From positions 62,001 through 126,000 of the forward strand of contig NZ_QZMN01000008.1 in NCBI RefSeq assembly GCF_003702705.1: DNA of 64,000 nucleotides, written 5' to 3'. The position numbers and the translations under genes are program-made. Each line of letters opens with the position of its first letter. Position 1 is the stretch's first letter. This document shows, in pieces, positions 17,175 to 25,624 of the stretch. Below the pieces are notes generated by a model. It was not told the origin of the DNA. It saw only the letters and a program-made list of their open reading frames with translations, and did not search any database. The DNA is from Ornithinimicrobium cerasi (GTDB lineage: Bacteria; Actinomycetota; Actinomycetes; Actinomycetales; Dermatophilaceae).

Positions 17175-18413
17175 TCAGCCCTCCAGCGGGTCGCGCTCGA
17201 CGGGGCAGGACATGCAGCGGGGGCCACCGCGGCCCCGGCCGAGCTCGGACCCCGAGATCTCGAGCACGTCGACCCCCTGGGAGCGCAGGTAGTCGTTGGT
17301 CACCGTGTTGCGCTCGTAGCCGACCACCACACCCGGCTCGAGGGCGAGGACGTTGCAGCCGTCGTCCCACTGCTCCCGGGCCGCGGCGCGGGGGTCCTGG
17401 TCGGCGGCCAGGACGCGCAGCCGCGGGACGCCCAGCGCGTGCCCGATGACCTTCATCATGTCCTCTGGGGCGTGCCGCTCGATGACGACCTCGAGCCGCC
17501 CGTCCCGCTCGTCCCCGGCGGTCATCGTCCACGACGGCAGGTCCGGCAGGCCGAGGTAGCGGGTGAACGTCTCCCGGTCGATCATCGTCATCACCGTGTC
17601 CAGGTGCATGACCGCGCGCGCCTTCGGCATGTCCAGCGCCACGACGGTCGACACCTCCCCGGAGGCGAGCATCGCGCGGGCGAGGCGCTCGACCCCCATG
17701 GCGGTCGTGCGCTCGGAGAGGCCCACGAGCACGACCCCGCCGCCGAGGACGAGGATGTCGCCGCCCTCCGCGGTCGCTGGGCCGTCGTCGACGCCCTGCG
17801 TCCACCAGTTCATCCCGGCGCCGGCGAAGAGCGGGTGGTGGCGGTAGATCGCCGCGTAGTGCACGGTCTCGCGACGGCGTGCCTTCTTGTGCATCGCGTT
17901 GACGGCGACGCCGCCGTAGACCCAGGCGGAGGTGTCGCGCGTGAACAGGTGGTTGGGCAGCGGTGCCAGCACGGAGTCGTGCGGGTCGAGCTGCTCGATC
18001 GTCAGCGACTGGGGGTGCTCGATGCGGTCGAGCACCTCGGTCTTGGTGATGCCGCCGATGAGGTGCCGCGCCAGCTCCGCGTCGTCCATCGTCTCGAACA
18101 TCGCCCGCAGCTCCTCGGCGCCGAGCGGCCCGACGTGCCGCTCGTCGAGGGAGTTGTCGAGGATCTGACGGCGGGCCTCGGGGACGGCCAGGGTCTCGCG
18201 CAGCAGCTGGTCGAAGTGGTGGACGACGACGCCGCGGTCCCGCATCACCTGGACGAAGTGGTCGTGCTCCTGCTGCGCCTTCTCGACCCACAGGATCTCG
18301 TCGAAGAGGTACATCTCCTTGTTGTCCGGCGTCAGCCGGTGCATCTCCAGGCCGGGCCGGTGCACGATGACCTGGCGCAGGCGGCCCACCTCGGAGCCGA
18401 CGTTGAACGGCAT
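17175..18413 (-). CDS. arcA: Arginine deiminase
   Basis: Hydrolyses L-arginine to citrulline and ammonia. The 412 residues contain [29 protein letters not shown] (catalytic His) and the C-terminal nucleophile Cys in GPRCMSCP. The ATG at 18411-18413 follows AAAGGAC. No ornithine carbamoyltransferase or carbamate kinase gene is adjacent, so here it may serve arginine breakdown or pH control without a linked full ADI pathway. Confidence 0.96.
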   Translation of the reverse strand: MPFNVGSEVGRLRQVIVHRPGLEMHRLTPDNKEMYLFDEILWVEKAQQEHDHFVQVMRDRGVVVHHFDQLLRETLAVPEARRQILDNSLDERHVGPLGAEELRAMFETMDDAELARHLIGGITKTEVLDRIEHPQSLTIEQLDPHDSVLAPLPNHLFTRDTSAWVYGGVAVNAMHKKARRRETVHYAAIYRHHPLFAGAGMNWWTQGVDDGPATAEGGDILVLGGGVVLVGLSERTTAMGVERLARAMLASGEVSTVVALDMPKARAVMHLDTVMTMIDRETFTRYLGLPDLPSWTMTAGDERDGRLEVVIERHAPEDMMKVIGHALGVPRLRVLAADQDPRAAAREQWDDGCNVLALEPGVVVGYERNTVTNDYLRSQGVDVLEISGSELGRGRGGPRCMSCPVERDPLEG

Positions 18414-18531
18414 ACGGGGGTCCTTTCGGGGGGTGTCGGGCGACCCGCCGGTCCGGCGCCCGGCCGAGCGTGCCCCATCGTCGCACGACTCCGGGTAGGC
18501 CCGCCGTGCCCTGCGCTGACAGGATGGCCGC

Positions 18532-19581
18532 ATGCGCGCGACCATCCTCCACGCCCCCTTCGACGTCCGCCTCGAGGACGTCGCCGACCCGGTGCTCCTC
18601 CGGCCGACCGACGCGATCGTCCGCGTCACCGCCAGCTGCGTCTGCGGGTCCGACCTGTGGCCCTACCGCGGGATCAACGAGATCGACAAGCCCACGCGGA
18701 TCGGGCACGAGTTCGTCGGCATCGTCGAGGAGGTCGGCGCCGAGGTGCGCACGGTGCGGCCCGGGCAGTTCGTGATCGCCCCCTTCCGCTACTCCTGCGG
18801 GGAGTGCGCGCACTGCCGGTATGGCGTGCAGACCTCCTGCGCCAAGGGCGGCCAGGGCTGGGGCGGCCGGGACGGCGACGGCGAGTGGACGCCGGCCTGC
18901 CAGGGCGAGGTCGTCCGCGTGCCGTACGCCGACGGCACCCTCGTCGCCACGCCGGAGGTGCCGGGGGAGGACCAGCTCGCCTCGATGCTGGCGCTCTCGG
19001 ACGTGATGGCGACCGGGTGGCACTGCGCGGTGTCCGCCGGCGTGCAGGAGGGCGAGACCGTCGTGGTCGTGGGTGACGGGGCGGTCGGTCTGTCAGCGGT
19101 GCTGTCGGCGGTGCGCCTCGGTGCCGGTCGCGTCGTCGCGATGTCGCGCCACGCGTCGCGGCAGGCGGTGGCACGGGAGTTCGGCGCCACCGACGTCGTG
19201 GCCGAGCGCGGCGACGAGGGCGCGGAGCGGGTGAAGGAGATGACCGACGGCGTCGGCGCGGACCGGGTGCTGGAGTGCGTGGGCACGGGCGGCTCGATGG
19301 ACCAGGCCTTCGCCTCGGTGCGGCCGGGCGGGACCGTCGGGTTCGTCGGCGTGCCGCACGACGTGGAGGTGCCGATCGGGACGATCTTCCGCCACAACGT
19401 CCGGCTGGCCGGCGGGGTGGCGCCGGTGCGCCACTACCTCGAGCAGCTGCGCGACGACGTGCTCGCCGGCGAGATCGACCCCGGCCGCGTCTTCGACGTG
19501 ACGATGCCGCTCGCGGAGGTGGCGGAGGCCTACGCCGCGATGGACGAGCGCCGGGCCATCAAGGTGATGCTGCGGCCCTGA
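18532..19581 (+). CDS. Zinc-dependent alcohol dehydrogenase family protein
   Basis: A 349-residue medium-chain dehydrogenase. Catalytic zinc residues are Cys in VCGSDLW and the GHEFVG His-Glu. The structural zinc loop is [15 protein letters not shown]. The nucleotide fold is [14 protein letters not shown]. Substrate is not evident; the sequence is like the threonine/sorbitol-dehydrogenase-like branch. CAGGAT lies six bases before the ATG without a ribosome site, so a leaderless start is likely. Confidence 0.92.
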   Translation: MRATILHAPFDVRLEDVADPVLLRPTDAIVRVTASCVCGSDLWPYRGINEIDKPTRIGHEFVGIVEEVGAEVRTVRPGQFVIAPFRYSCGECAHCRYGVQTSCAKGGQGWGGRDGDGEWTPACQGEVVRVPYADGTLVATPEVPGEDQLASMLALSDVMATGWHCAVSAGVQEGETVVVVGDGAVGLSAVLSAVRLGAGRVVAMSRHASRQAVAREFGATDVVAERGDEGAERVKEMTDGVGADRVLECVGTGGSMDQAFASVRPGGTVGFVGVPHDVEVPIGTIFRHNVRLAGGVAPVRHYLEQLRDDVLAGEIDPGRVFDVTMPLAEVAEAYAAMDERRAIKVMLRP

Positions 19582-19588
19582 GGGCACG

Positions 19589-19681
19589 AAGAACCCCTCG
19601 CGCACCTGGAAGAGCTCACCTGCCCTTGCTGCATTCCTGCCCTGGGGGAGTTCAGTGAGGTACCACCGCACGAGGGGTCCG
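19589..19681 (-). ncRNA. ffs: Small signal recognition particle RNA (4.5S type)
   Basis: Read on the - strand, the conserved SRP apical domain appears as CAGGGCAGGAATGCAGCAAG followed by GGCAGGTGAGC. This is the short bacterial SRP hairpin with the Ffh-binding symmetric loop. The terminal stem is formed by ACCCCTCGTGCG and CGCGAGGGGT. The ends are set by the stem and the promoter and may be off by a few bases. It partners Ffh in membrane protein targeting. Confidence 0.92.
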
Positions 19682-19687
19682 GGGACC

Positions 19688-19717
19688 ATCCTAGGCCGAG
19701 CGCCCCGCGACCTCCAA
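19688..19717 (-). promoter_or_regulatory. Promoter of the SRP RNA gene
   Basis: On the - strand TTGGAG (19717-19712) and TAGGAT (19693-19688) are separated by 18 bases, and the RNA's terminal stem begins about seven bases downstream. This is a near-consensus housekeeping promoter. Confidence 0.7.
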
Positions 19718-19722
19718 GCCGC

Positions 19723-20403
19723 TCAGCCGCGCCACCAGGCCAGCGCCACCCCGAGACCGGCCACCAGGAACGCCAGCGCCCACACCCGGTCCAGGTTCAC
19801 CCAGTGGGTCCGCAGGATCCGCAGACCCACCACCTGGTAGACGACGAGCGCCACCGCCCCGGCGGCGGACGCCATACCCGCCGCGTGGACGAGGGAGACG
19901 ACGACGGCGGCGCCCAGGTCACCGGCGAGCGCGCCGGAGACGGCGTGCTCGTGGGAGCTGGTGGTATGCAGCAGCACCGGTGCGAGCATCAGGCCCGCCC
20001 CGGTGGCGGTGGACATGAGGAAGGACCACCAGGCGAGCTGCCACGGTTTGAGGCGCATCCCCACCCAGCGGAAGTGGCGGGTCCGCAGCAGGAGGACCAC
20101 CCCGAAGACGAGGAGGGTCGAGGCGACGACGGCCATGGCCACGCCCCGCGACACCTGGCTGGCGAACAGCGTGATGACCAGCGCGGAGGGCAGCACCGAG
20201 GCCTCGTGGCCGAGCACGATCCAGGCGAGGGAGCGCAGCAGGGCGCGCCGGCTCCTCTCCTGGAGCCCGAAGGACAGCGCGAAGAGCCAGCCCATCGCCG
20301 GGTTGACGCCGTGGAACAGCCCCAGCCCGACCGCGGCGAGCAGCGCGGCGGTGTCGAGCCCGCCGCCTCCGCCCGCGCCGTGACCGGTGTGCGCGAGGAG
20401 CAC
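19723..20403 (-). CDS. Polytopic membrane protein linked to the SBP56 gene
   Basis: A 226-residue protein with about six transmembrane helices. It contains FHGVNPAMGWLFA and LGHEAS in helices, His-bearing motifs reminiscent of metal or small-gas exporters of the NicO/TauE type, but not a clean match. A Gly-rich N-terminus has HTGHGAG. The GTG start lies two bases after the stop of the SBP56 gene, so the two are coupled. It could handle a product or metal of that enzyme; this is inference. Confidence 0.7.
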   Translation of the reverse strand: MLLAHTGHGAGGGGGLDTAALLAAVGLGLFHGVNPAMGWLFALSFGLQERSRRALLRSLAWIVLGHEASVLPSALVITLFASQVSRGVAMAVVASTLLVFGVVLLLRTRHFRWVGMRLKPWQLAWWSFLMSTATGAGLMLAPVLLHTTSSHEHAVSGALAGDLGAAVVVSLVHAAGMASAAGAVALVVYQVVGLRILRTHWVNLDRVWALAFLVAGLGVALAWWRG

Positions 20404-20405
20404 GC

Positions 20406-21839
20406 TCAGCTGAAGCAGTAGCTGTCGCTCGAGGCGTCGCCACCCTCGAGGTGCGTCTGGTGCACCCGGTTGCCGCGGAAGTCCTCGCCGTGCGGGAAGA
20501 AGCGCTCGTCGAGCGTCATCCGCCCGGTGTCCGGGTCGATGTCGGCCTTCGCCATCCAGGCGCCGACGCCGTCGGGGTAGAACTGGTCGTCCCAGGCGCC
20601 GTAGAGGGAGTTGGTCCAGTAGACGCGGCGGCCGTCCCGGCTGATCTCGACCATCTGCGGCGCCCCCGCGAGCGCGACGTCAGGGGCGGCGGGGTGCGCG
20701 GCGCGGGTGATGATCCCGCCGAGCCGGATCTCACCGACCTGCTTCGGGTGGAGCGGGTCGGTGACGTCCAGCTGGATCGCCTGACCGGTGCCGAAGCAGG
20801 AGACGTAGAGGAAGCGGTCGTCCACCGAGAGGTCGATGTCGGTGATCAGGGGAGGGACGGCCCTGAACGGACGCAGCATCTCCGGCAGCCTCTCGACGTC
20901 CTCGTCGCCCACCGGCTCGGCGGGGATGTCGAAGACCTTGGTGATGGTGAAGTCGCCGTCGTCGCCGTCGCGCTGCCAGCACCAGATCGAGCCGGAGAGG
21001 TCCTCGATGCTGATGACGACGCCCACGAAGCCGTACTGCTTCGCGGGGTCGTGGGCGGGGCGCAGCTCCAGGGCCATCTGGTACTGCGGACCGAGCTCGA
21101 GGGTCTGCAGGTGGGTCCGACGCACGAGGTCGAAGACGTGCAGCTTGTTGCCGTACCTCCCGGCCAGCAGGTCCTCGGGCAGCAGACCGTCCTCCACCTG
21201 TCGGGGGGTGCCCCACTCGCTGGTGATCATCCGGTCGTGGTTGAGGTGCCACCAGAAGTCGTACGCGAGGTACTGGTCGCCGCGGTCCTTCTCCCAGGTC
21301 CCCTTGACCTCGAAGGTGTCGTGGTCGAGCAGGGCGATCCCGCCGGGGCCCTCGTCGCCCTCTGCCGAGCCGAGGTTGGTGACGTAGATGCCCTCGGGGC
21401 CGCAGTGGGCGGTGTGCGGGCGGGAGTAGCCGCTGCGGGCCTTGTACTCCTCGGGCTCGATGACCTTGGCGACCGTCGGGTTGCGGGGGTCGTCCTTGAC
21501 GTCGACGAAGTGGATGCGGGAGCTGCGCAGCCCCATCAGCAGCAGGTAGCGCCGCTCGACGTGCGGGTGGGGGCTGCCCGGGCACAGGGCCGAGGAGCAG
21601 GCGTTCCACCCGTGGTGGTGCAGCTCGTCGCCGACGTTGGGCATCTCGGTCCACCCCACCACCTGGCCGAAGTCCTCGGCCGCCGGGTCCGCCGAGACCA
21701 CGGCGAGCGCGTCCTTCTGCGGCTCCCCCTCCCCGCGCCAGAACGTCGCGACGTAGGCGTACCGCTCCTGGGGCGCCTCCGCGGCCAGCGTGGGTGAGGG
21801 GTAGAAGGTGGGGTCGGGTCTCCAGGTCGTCGTCGCCAC
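20406..21839 (-). CDS. Selenium-binding protein 56 family, probable methanethiol oxidase
   Basis: A 477-residue SBP56/SELENBP1 homologue. Hallmarks are YVATFW, HHHGWNACSSALC, SRPHTAHCGPEG, YDFWWHLNHDRMITSEWG, a DIDLSVDDRFLYVSCFG stretch and the closing RVHQTHLEGGDASSDSYC. Family members from methylotrophs and humans oxidise methanethiol to formaldehyde, sulfide and peroxide with bound copper. The many conserved His fit a metal site. The GTG at 21837-21839 has AGAGGAG upstream. A 7-bp inverted repeat lies in its promoter region. Confidence 0.9.
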   Translation of the reverse strand: MATTTWRPDPTFYPSPTLAAEAPQERYAYVATFWRGEGEPQKDALAVVSADPAAEDFGQVVGWTEMPNVGDELHHHGWNACSSALCPGSPHPHVERRYLLLMGLRSSRIHFVDVKDDPRNPTVAKVIEPEEYKARSGYSRPHTAHCGPEGIYVTNLGSAEGDEGPGGIALLDHDTFEVKGTWEKDRGDQYLAYDFWWHLNHDRMITSEWGTPRQVEDGLLPEDLLAGRYGNKLHVFDLVRRTHLQTLELGPQYQMALELRPAHDPAKQYGFVGVVISIEDLSGSIWCWQRDGDDGDFTITKVFDIPAEPVGDEDVERLPEMLRPFRAVPPLITDIDLSVDDRFLYVSCFGTGQAIQLDVTDPLHPKQVGEIRLGGIITRAAHPAAPDVALAGAPQMVEISRDGRRVYWTNSLYGAWDDQFYPDGVGAWMAKADIDPDTGRMTLDERFFPHGEDFRGNRVHQTHLEGGDASSDSYCFS

Positions 21840-21864
21840 GTCGCGCTCCTCTGTGCCGTGCGGG

Positions 21865-21889
21865 GTTGCTTATGGTCCTCCAAAGCAAC
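21865..21889. promoter_or_regulatory. Inverted repeat upstream of the SBP56 gene, possible operator
   Basis: GTTGCTT (21865-21871) and AAGCAAC (21883-21889) form a perfect dyad with an 11-base spacer, 26-50 bases before the start codon in a locally AT-richer stretch. The spacing would suit a dimeric regulator. No regulator gene is adjacent. Confidence 0.5.
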
Positions 21890-21983
21890 TCTTATCGTGC
21901 CACCGCCCGCCCCGCCGGCGCACCCCCCTCCCCCCGGTCCAGCGATTTCCAGACAGCACGCCCCCTCAGGTATCGTCTCCGGC

Positions 21984-22068
21984 GGAGGATTCGCATAGTG
22001 GCCTAGTGCGCACGATTGGAAATCGTGTTGGGATAAAACCCTCGGGGGTTCAAATCCCCCATCCTCCG
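21984..22068 (+). tRNA. tRNA-Ser(GGA)
   Basis: A class II tRNA with a long variable arm. The acceptor GGAGGAT pairs with ATCCTCC. The anticodon loop TTGGAAA has GGA at 22018-22020. The T-arm is GGGGGTTCAAATCCCCC. The discriminator is G and CCA is encoded (22069-22071). TATCGT at 21971-21976 is a likely -10 box placing transcription start almost at the mature 5' end. Confidence 0.96.
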
Positions 22069-22129
22069 CCACACCACGAAGCCCCCGTCCACGCGGCCGG
22101 GGGCTTCGTCGTGATCCTGCTCGGGGGCG

Positions 22130-23722
22130 TCAGCGGCGCCGACGTCCGGTCCCGAGGACCGACCGGGTGATCTCCCGGCCGATGACCGTGCCGGCCGAGC
22201 GGAGCATGGACCGGAAGGCGCTGGACCCGACGACCTGCTCGACCACACCCTTGTCCTCGGCACGCGCCCGGCCCCGCCCGCGCGGCAGTTCCGCCTCGAC
22301 CCTGGCCTTCTCCTCCGCCTCGATCCGCTCCCGCTCCTGCGCCTCGGTGCGCTCCGCCTCGACCGCCTGCAGCTTCGCGGTCAGCAGCTCGTAGGCGGAC
22401 TCGCGGTCCAGGGCCTCGGCATACTTCGCCCGCAGCGGCGAGGCGGAGACGAGACCGTCGAGCACCGGCTGGCCGGACGGCCCGATCTGACCCTGCGGCG
22501 CGCGCAGCATGGTGCGGGCGACGGGCGTGGGCGCCCCCTTCTCCGACAGCACGGTCACCACGGCCTCGCCTGTGCGCAGCGAGGTCAGCACCTCGGCGAG
22601 GTCGTACTCGCTCGTCGGGAAGGTCGACACCGTCGCCTTGAGCGCCTTCGCGTCGTTGGGCGTGTGCGCACGCAGCGCGTGCTGCACCCGGTTGCCGAGC
22701 TGGGCCAGCACGCCGTCCGGCACGTCCTTGGGTGTCTGCGTCACGAAGAAGACGCCCACGCCCTTGGACCGGATGAGTCGCACGGCCTGCTCGACAGAGT
22801 CCAGGAAGGCGTCGGAGGCGTCGTCGAAGAGCAGGTGCGCCTCGTCGAAGAAGAAGACCAGCTTGGGCTTGTCCGGGTTGCCGACCTCCGGGAGGTCCTG
22901 GAACAGGTCGGCGAGCAGCCACATGAGGAAGGTCGAGAAGAGGACCGGCTTGTCCTGCACGCCCGGCAGCTCCAGGCAGGTGATGACCCCCTTCCCGTCC
23001 GAGGTCGTCCGCAGGAGGTCGGCGGTGTCGAACGCGGGCTCGCCGAAGAAGTCGTCACCACCCCCCGCCGAGAGGGCGACGAGCTCGCGCAGGATGACAC
23101 CCGCGGTCGACGTGGCCAGACCCCCGAGGCTCTTCAGGTCGTCCTTGCCCTCGTCGGAGATCAGGTGCTGGATGACCGACTGGAGATCCTTGAGGTCGAG
23201 CAGCGCCAGCCCCTGACGGTCGGCCCAGTGGAAGACCAGCGCCAGGCTGGACTCCTGGGTCTTGTTGAGCCGCAGCACCTTCGAGAGGAGCGTGGGACCG
23301 AAGTCGGTGATCGTGGCGCGCACCGGGGACCCGACGCCGTGGCCGCCCAGGTTCAGCAGCTCGAGCGGGTATGCCGTGCCGGTCCACTCCTGCGCGAGCG
23401 CGCCCATCCGCTCGTCGACCTTCCCCCCGCCGGGTGACGGCGTCGCCATACCCGTGAGGTCGCCCTTGATGTCGGCGAGGAAGACGGGGACCCCCGCGTC
23501 GGAGAGCTGCTCGGCCAGCACCTGCAGGGTGACCGTCTTGCCCGTGCCGGTGGCGCCGGCGACGAGGCCGTGCCGGTTCATCGACCCCAGGGGCAGCCGG
23601 ACGACGGCGTCGGCGACCACCTCCTCGCCGTCCACGGCACCGCCGAGGACGATGCTGGGCTCGGTGAAGGTGTACCCCTCGCGGACGAGGTCGATCTGGG
23701 TGCTCCCGGTCTGCTCGCTCAC
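22130..23722 (-). CDS. HerA-like ATPase, DUF853 family
   Basis: A 530-residue protein of the HerA/YjgR P-loop group. Walker A is AGATGTGKTVT; Walker B is KLVFFFDEAHLLFDDAS; VFFVTQTPKDVPDGVL is the sensor region. An Arg/Glu-rich coiled coil (about 440-480) precedes a C-terminal helical tail ending in TGRRRR. It may be a DNA-translocating or export ATPase; function in bacteria is not settled. I prefer the GTG at 23720-23722 because TATTGT lies seven bases upstream; an ATG two codons earlier is possible. Confidence 0.88.
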   Translation of the reverse strand: MSEQTGSTQIDLVREGYTFTEPSIVLGGAVDGEEVVADAVVRLPLGSMNRHGLVAGATGTGKTVTLQVLAEQLSDAGVPVFLADIKGDLTGMATPSPGGGKVDERMGALAQEWTGTAYPLELLNLGGHGVGSPVRATITDFGPTLLSKVLRLNKTQESSLALVFHWADRQGLALLDLKDLQSVIQHLISDEGKDDLKSLGGLATSTAGVILRELVALSAGGGDDFFGEPAFDTADLLRTTSDGKGVITCLELPGVQDKPVLFSTFLMWLLADLFQDLPEVGNPDKPKLVFFFDEAHLLFDDASDAFLDSVEQAVRLIRSKGVGVFFVTQTPKDVPDGVLAQLGNRVQHALRAHTPNDAKALKATVSTFPTSEYDLAEVLTSLRTGEAVVTVLSEKGAPTPVARTMLRAPQGQIGPSGQPVLDGLVSASPLRAKYAEALDRESAYELLTAKLQAVEAERTEAQERERIEAEEKARVEAELPRGRGRARAEDKGVVEQVVGSSAFRSMLRSAGTVIGREITRSVLGTGRRRR

Positions 23723-23746
23723 GAGCATGACAATAGACTGCGGCGC
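23723..23746. promoter_or_regulatory. Overlapping divergent leaderless promoters
   Basis: TAGACT on the + strand (23734-23739) and TATTGT on the - strand (23735-23730) share two bases. Each lies seven bases before a start codon (ATG 23747 and GTG 23722). Only 24 bases separate the two genes' start codons. Confidence 0.7.
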
Positions 23747-24049
23747 ATGATCTTCAAGGGCGTGGGCGACGGCAAGCCCTATCCCGCCCACGACCTCGAG
23801 GACTGGTCCCACCTCCCCCCGCGGATGATCCGGCTCGACGAGCTGGTGACCACGCGCGCCGAGCTCGACCTGCACGTGCTGCTCTCCCCGGACTCCACCT
23901 TCTACGGCGACATCTTCTGCCACGTGGTGAAGTGGGATGATCAGCTCTACCTCGAGGACGGCCTGCACCGTGCGCTGCGCGCGGCCCTGCAGGGGCGTCC
24001 GGTCGTGCACGGGCGTGTCCTGGACCTGGACGCCGGCGCCGGTCGCTAG
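23747..24049 (+). CDS. Conserved small actinobacterial protein of unknown function
   Basis: A 100-residue protein starting MIFKGVGDGKPYP, with RLDELVTTRAELDLHVLL, DSTFYGDIFCHVVKW and YLEDGLHRALRAAL. I recall such proteins in Streptomyces being auto-labelled VapB-like antitoxin on weak grounds. The LEDGLHRALRAAL end does look like a short VapB-like region. No VapC toxin gene is next to it. Leaderless start predicted. It is followed by the LytR_C gene, as in other actinobacteria. Confidence 0.75.
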   Translation: MIFKGVGDGKPYPAHDLEDWSHLPPRMIRLDELVTTRAELDLHVLLSPDSTFYGDIFCHVVKWDDQLYLEDGLHRALRAALQGRPVVHGRVLDLDAGAGR

Positions 24050-24079
24050 CCTCGACCCCCCGAAAGGAGACCGACCGAC

Positions 24080-24610
24080 GTGGGATACGTGCGCACTGCC
24101 GGGATGTCGACCGCCGCCCGCCGGGCGCGTCGTCGCGCCGCCCTGGTCATCGCCAGCCTGCTCGTCGGGCTGCTGCTGATCTTCGCGCTGGCCCTGGCCT
24201 CGGTGCAGGGCTGGATCAGCCTGCCCGGGAGCGGGGGCGGCGGGGACGAGGAGGTCGCCAGCGCGACCGTCGCACCGCCGCCGCTCCAGGCCTCCGACGT
24301 GTCGGTCAACGTCTTCAACGCCACCGACACCGCCGGGCTGGCCAGCAGGGCCGGTGACGCGCTGCGGGCGCGGGGCTTCCTCGTCGACGGAGTGGCCAAC
24401 GACCCGGAGGGCGCCGACGTCCCCGGCGTCGCGATCATCCGCCACGGCGCGGAGGGTGCGGCGGCGGCGCAGGTGCTGGCGGACGCCCTGCCCGACGGGG
24501 TCGAGCTGGTGCCCGTGACCAGCGAGTCCGACACCGTCGACCTGGTGCTCGGTGACCAGTGGCAGGACCTGCCCGCGCCGGACGACTCCGCCCAGACCGA
24601 GGAAGGCTGA
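24080..24610 (+). CDS. LytR C-terminal domain membrane protein
   Basis: A 176-residue protein. A basic cytoplasmic N-terminus and one transmembrane helix (about 22-42) lead into a LytR_C domain (about 70-160, VSVNVFNATDTAGLASRAGDAL). The domain accompanies wall-polymer ligases but here stands alone, facing outside. The GTG start follows AAAGGAG. It is one base from the next gene and may be in an operon with it. Confidence 0.88.
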   Translation: MGYVRTAGMSTAARRARRRAALVIASLLVGLLLIFALALASVQGWISLPGSGGGGDEEVASATVAPPPLQASDVSVNVFNATDTAGLASRAGDALRARGFLVDGVANDPEGADVPGVAIIRHGAEGAAAAQVLADALPDGVELVPVTSESDTVDLVLGDQWQDLPAPDDSAQTEEG

Positions 24611-24611
24611 C

Positions 24612-25094
24612 ATGGACCAGCCGCAGCACCGCGTCGAGCTCTCCCGCCGCATCCAGGCACCGCCGGCGGCGGTGTGGGAGGTGCTCACCGACCTCGACCG
24701 CGCCCAGGAGCGGCTCTCGCAGGTCACCCACCTGCACGTCATCACCGACGGTCCCTACGCCCTGGGCACCCGCTGGCGCGAGACGCGCAGGATGATGGGT
24801 GCCTCCGACACGCAGGAGATGACCGTCGTCGAGAACGACCCGCTGCGCAGCACGACCACCGAGGCGGTCGACGGCGGCACGCGCTACCGCACCACGCTGC
24901 TGCTGGAGCCGCTCGAGGAGGCGGGGGCGACCCTGCTCTCGGTGCGGTTCTCCGCCGACGTCGCCGACCCCAACCGTCTGCAGCGCCTGGCCCTGCGGGT
25001 CGTGGGACCGCTCGGCCTCAAGCTCACCGAGAAGTCGCTGCGGACCGAGCTCGACGACATCGCGGCCGCCGCGGAGGCCCTGCACCGCGGCTGA
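24612..25094 (+). CDS. SRPBCC (polyketide cyclase/START-like) family protein
   Basis: A 160-residue protein with the START-like fold. It opens VELSRRIQAPPAAVWEVLTDLD, typical of coenzyme Q-binding/cyclase-like members, and ends in a long C-terminal helix. It likely binds a hydrophobic small molecule. The ATG follows directly after the stop of the LytR_C gene, with GGAAGG as ribosome site. No enzyme role can be given. Confidence 0.87.
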   Translation: MDQPQHRVELSRRIQAPPAAVWEVLTDLDRAQERLSQVTHLHVITDGPYALGTRWRETRRMMGASDTQEMTVVENDPLRSTTTEAVDGGTRYRTTLLLEPLEEAGATLLSVRFSADVADPNRLQRLALRVVGPLGLKLTEKSLRTELDDIAAAAEALHRG

Positions 25095-25131
25095 CCGGAG
25101 GTTCTCCCGCGCGTGGATGCACGGGCGCGGA

Positions 25132-25158
25132 TGTCGAGAACCTTGCGCCCGCTCCGTC
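25132..25158 (+). promoter_or_regulatory. ECF42-type promoter upstream of the DGPF gene
   Basis: TGTCGA (25132-25137), 17 bases, then CGTC (25155-25158). As I recall the published ECF42 work in Streptomyces, this is the -35/-10 pair read by ECF42 sigma factors and found before DGPF-protein genes. It lies about 50 bases before the DGPF ORF's start and would make the pair autoregulated. An AGGTTCTC/GAGAACCT dyad (25099-25143) overlaps it. Confidence 0.75.
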
Positions 25159-25209
25159 TCCGGGGTGATGGTGGCCACGAGGGTCACCACGACACCGAAG
25201 GAGACCGAC

Positions 25210-25623
25210 ATGGCCAGGTACCTGCTGCTCAAGCACTACCGCGGAGGTCCGCAGCCGACCCCCGAGGGCTCCGTGCCGATGGGCGAGTGGACCGCGCAGG
25301 AGGTCTCGGACCACATCGCGTTCATGAACCAGGTCGCCGACGACCTTCGCGAGCGAGGCGAGTTCGTCGACGCCCAGGCGCTGTCGCCAGAGGGGACGTT
25401 CGTCCGGGCCGGCGGGGAGGCGGGGCGGCCGGTGACCGACGGCCCGTTCGCCGAGACGAAGGACCTGGTCGCCGGCTGGATGGTGATCGACGTCGAGAGC
25501 GAGGAGCGGGCCCACGAGGCGGCGGCCTTCCTCTCCTCCGCGCCGGGGCCGGGCGGTCGCGCGATCAACGAGTGGATCGAGGTGCGGCCCTTCCTCACCG
25601 AGCCGCCCACGGTGACGGACTGA
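25210..25623 (+). CDS. YCII-related DGPF domain protein
   Basis: A 137-residue protein of the YCII/DGPF family. The DGPFAETKDLVAGWMVIDV segment is the naming motif. DGPF proteins are nearly always encoded beside ECF42 sigma factors and appear to be their targets; biochemical role unknown. AAGGAGA precedes the ATG. Its stop is one base from the sigma gene start. Confidence 0.95.
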   Translation: MARYLLLKHYRGGPQPTPEGSVPMGEWTAQEVSDHIAFMNQVADDLRERGEFVDAQALSPEGTFVRAGGEAGRPVTDGPFAETKDLVAGWMVIDVESEERAHEAAAFLSSAPGPGGRAINEWIEVRPFLTEPPTVTD

Positions 25624-25624
25624 C

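Noticed and set aside
17175..18413. Full arginine deiminase (ADI) pathway
   Set aside because: Only the deiminase is present; the neighbours are an SCP-like gene and an alcohol dehydrogenase, with no arcB, arcC or antiporter.
23747..24049. VapB antitoxin of a VapBC pair
   Set aside because: No PIN-domain toxin is adjacent, and the protein is longer and differently built than a DNA-binding antitoxin; only a weak C-terminal resemblance.
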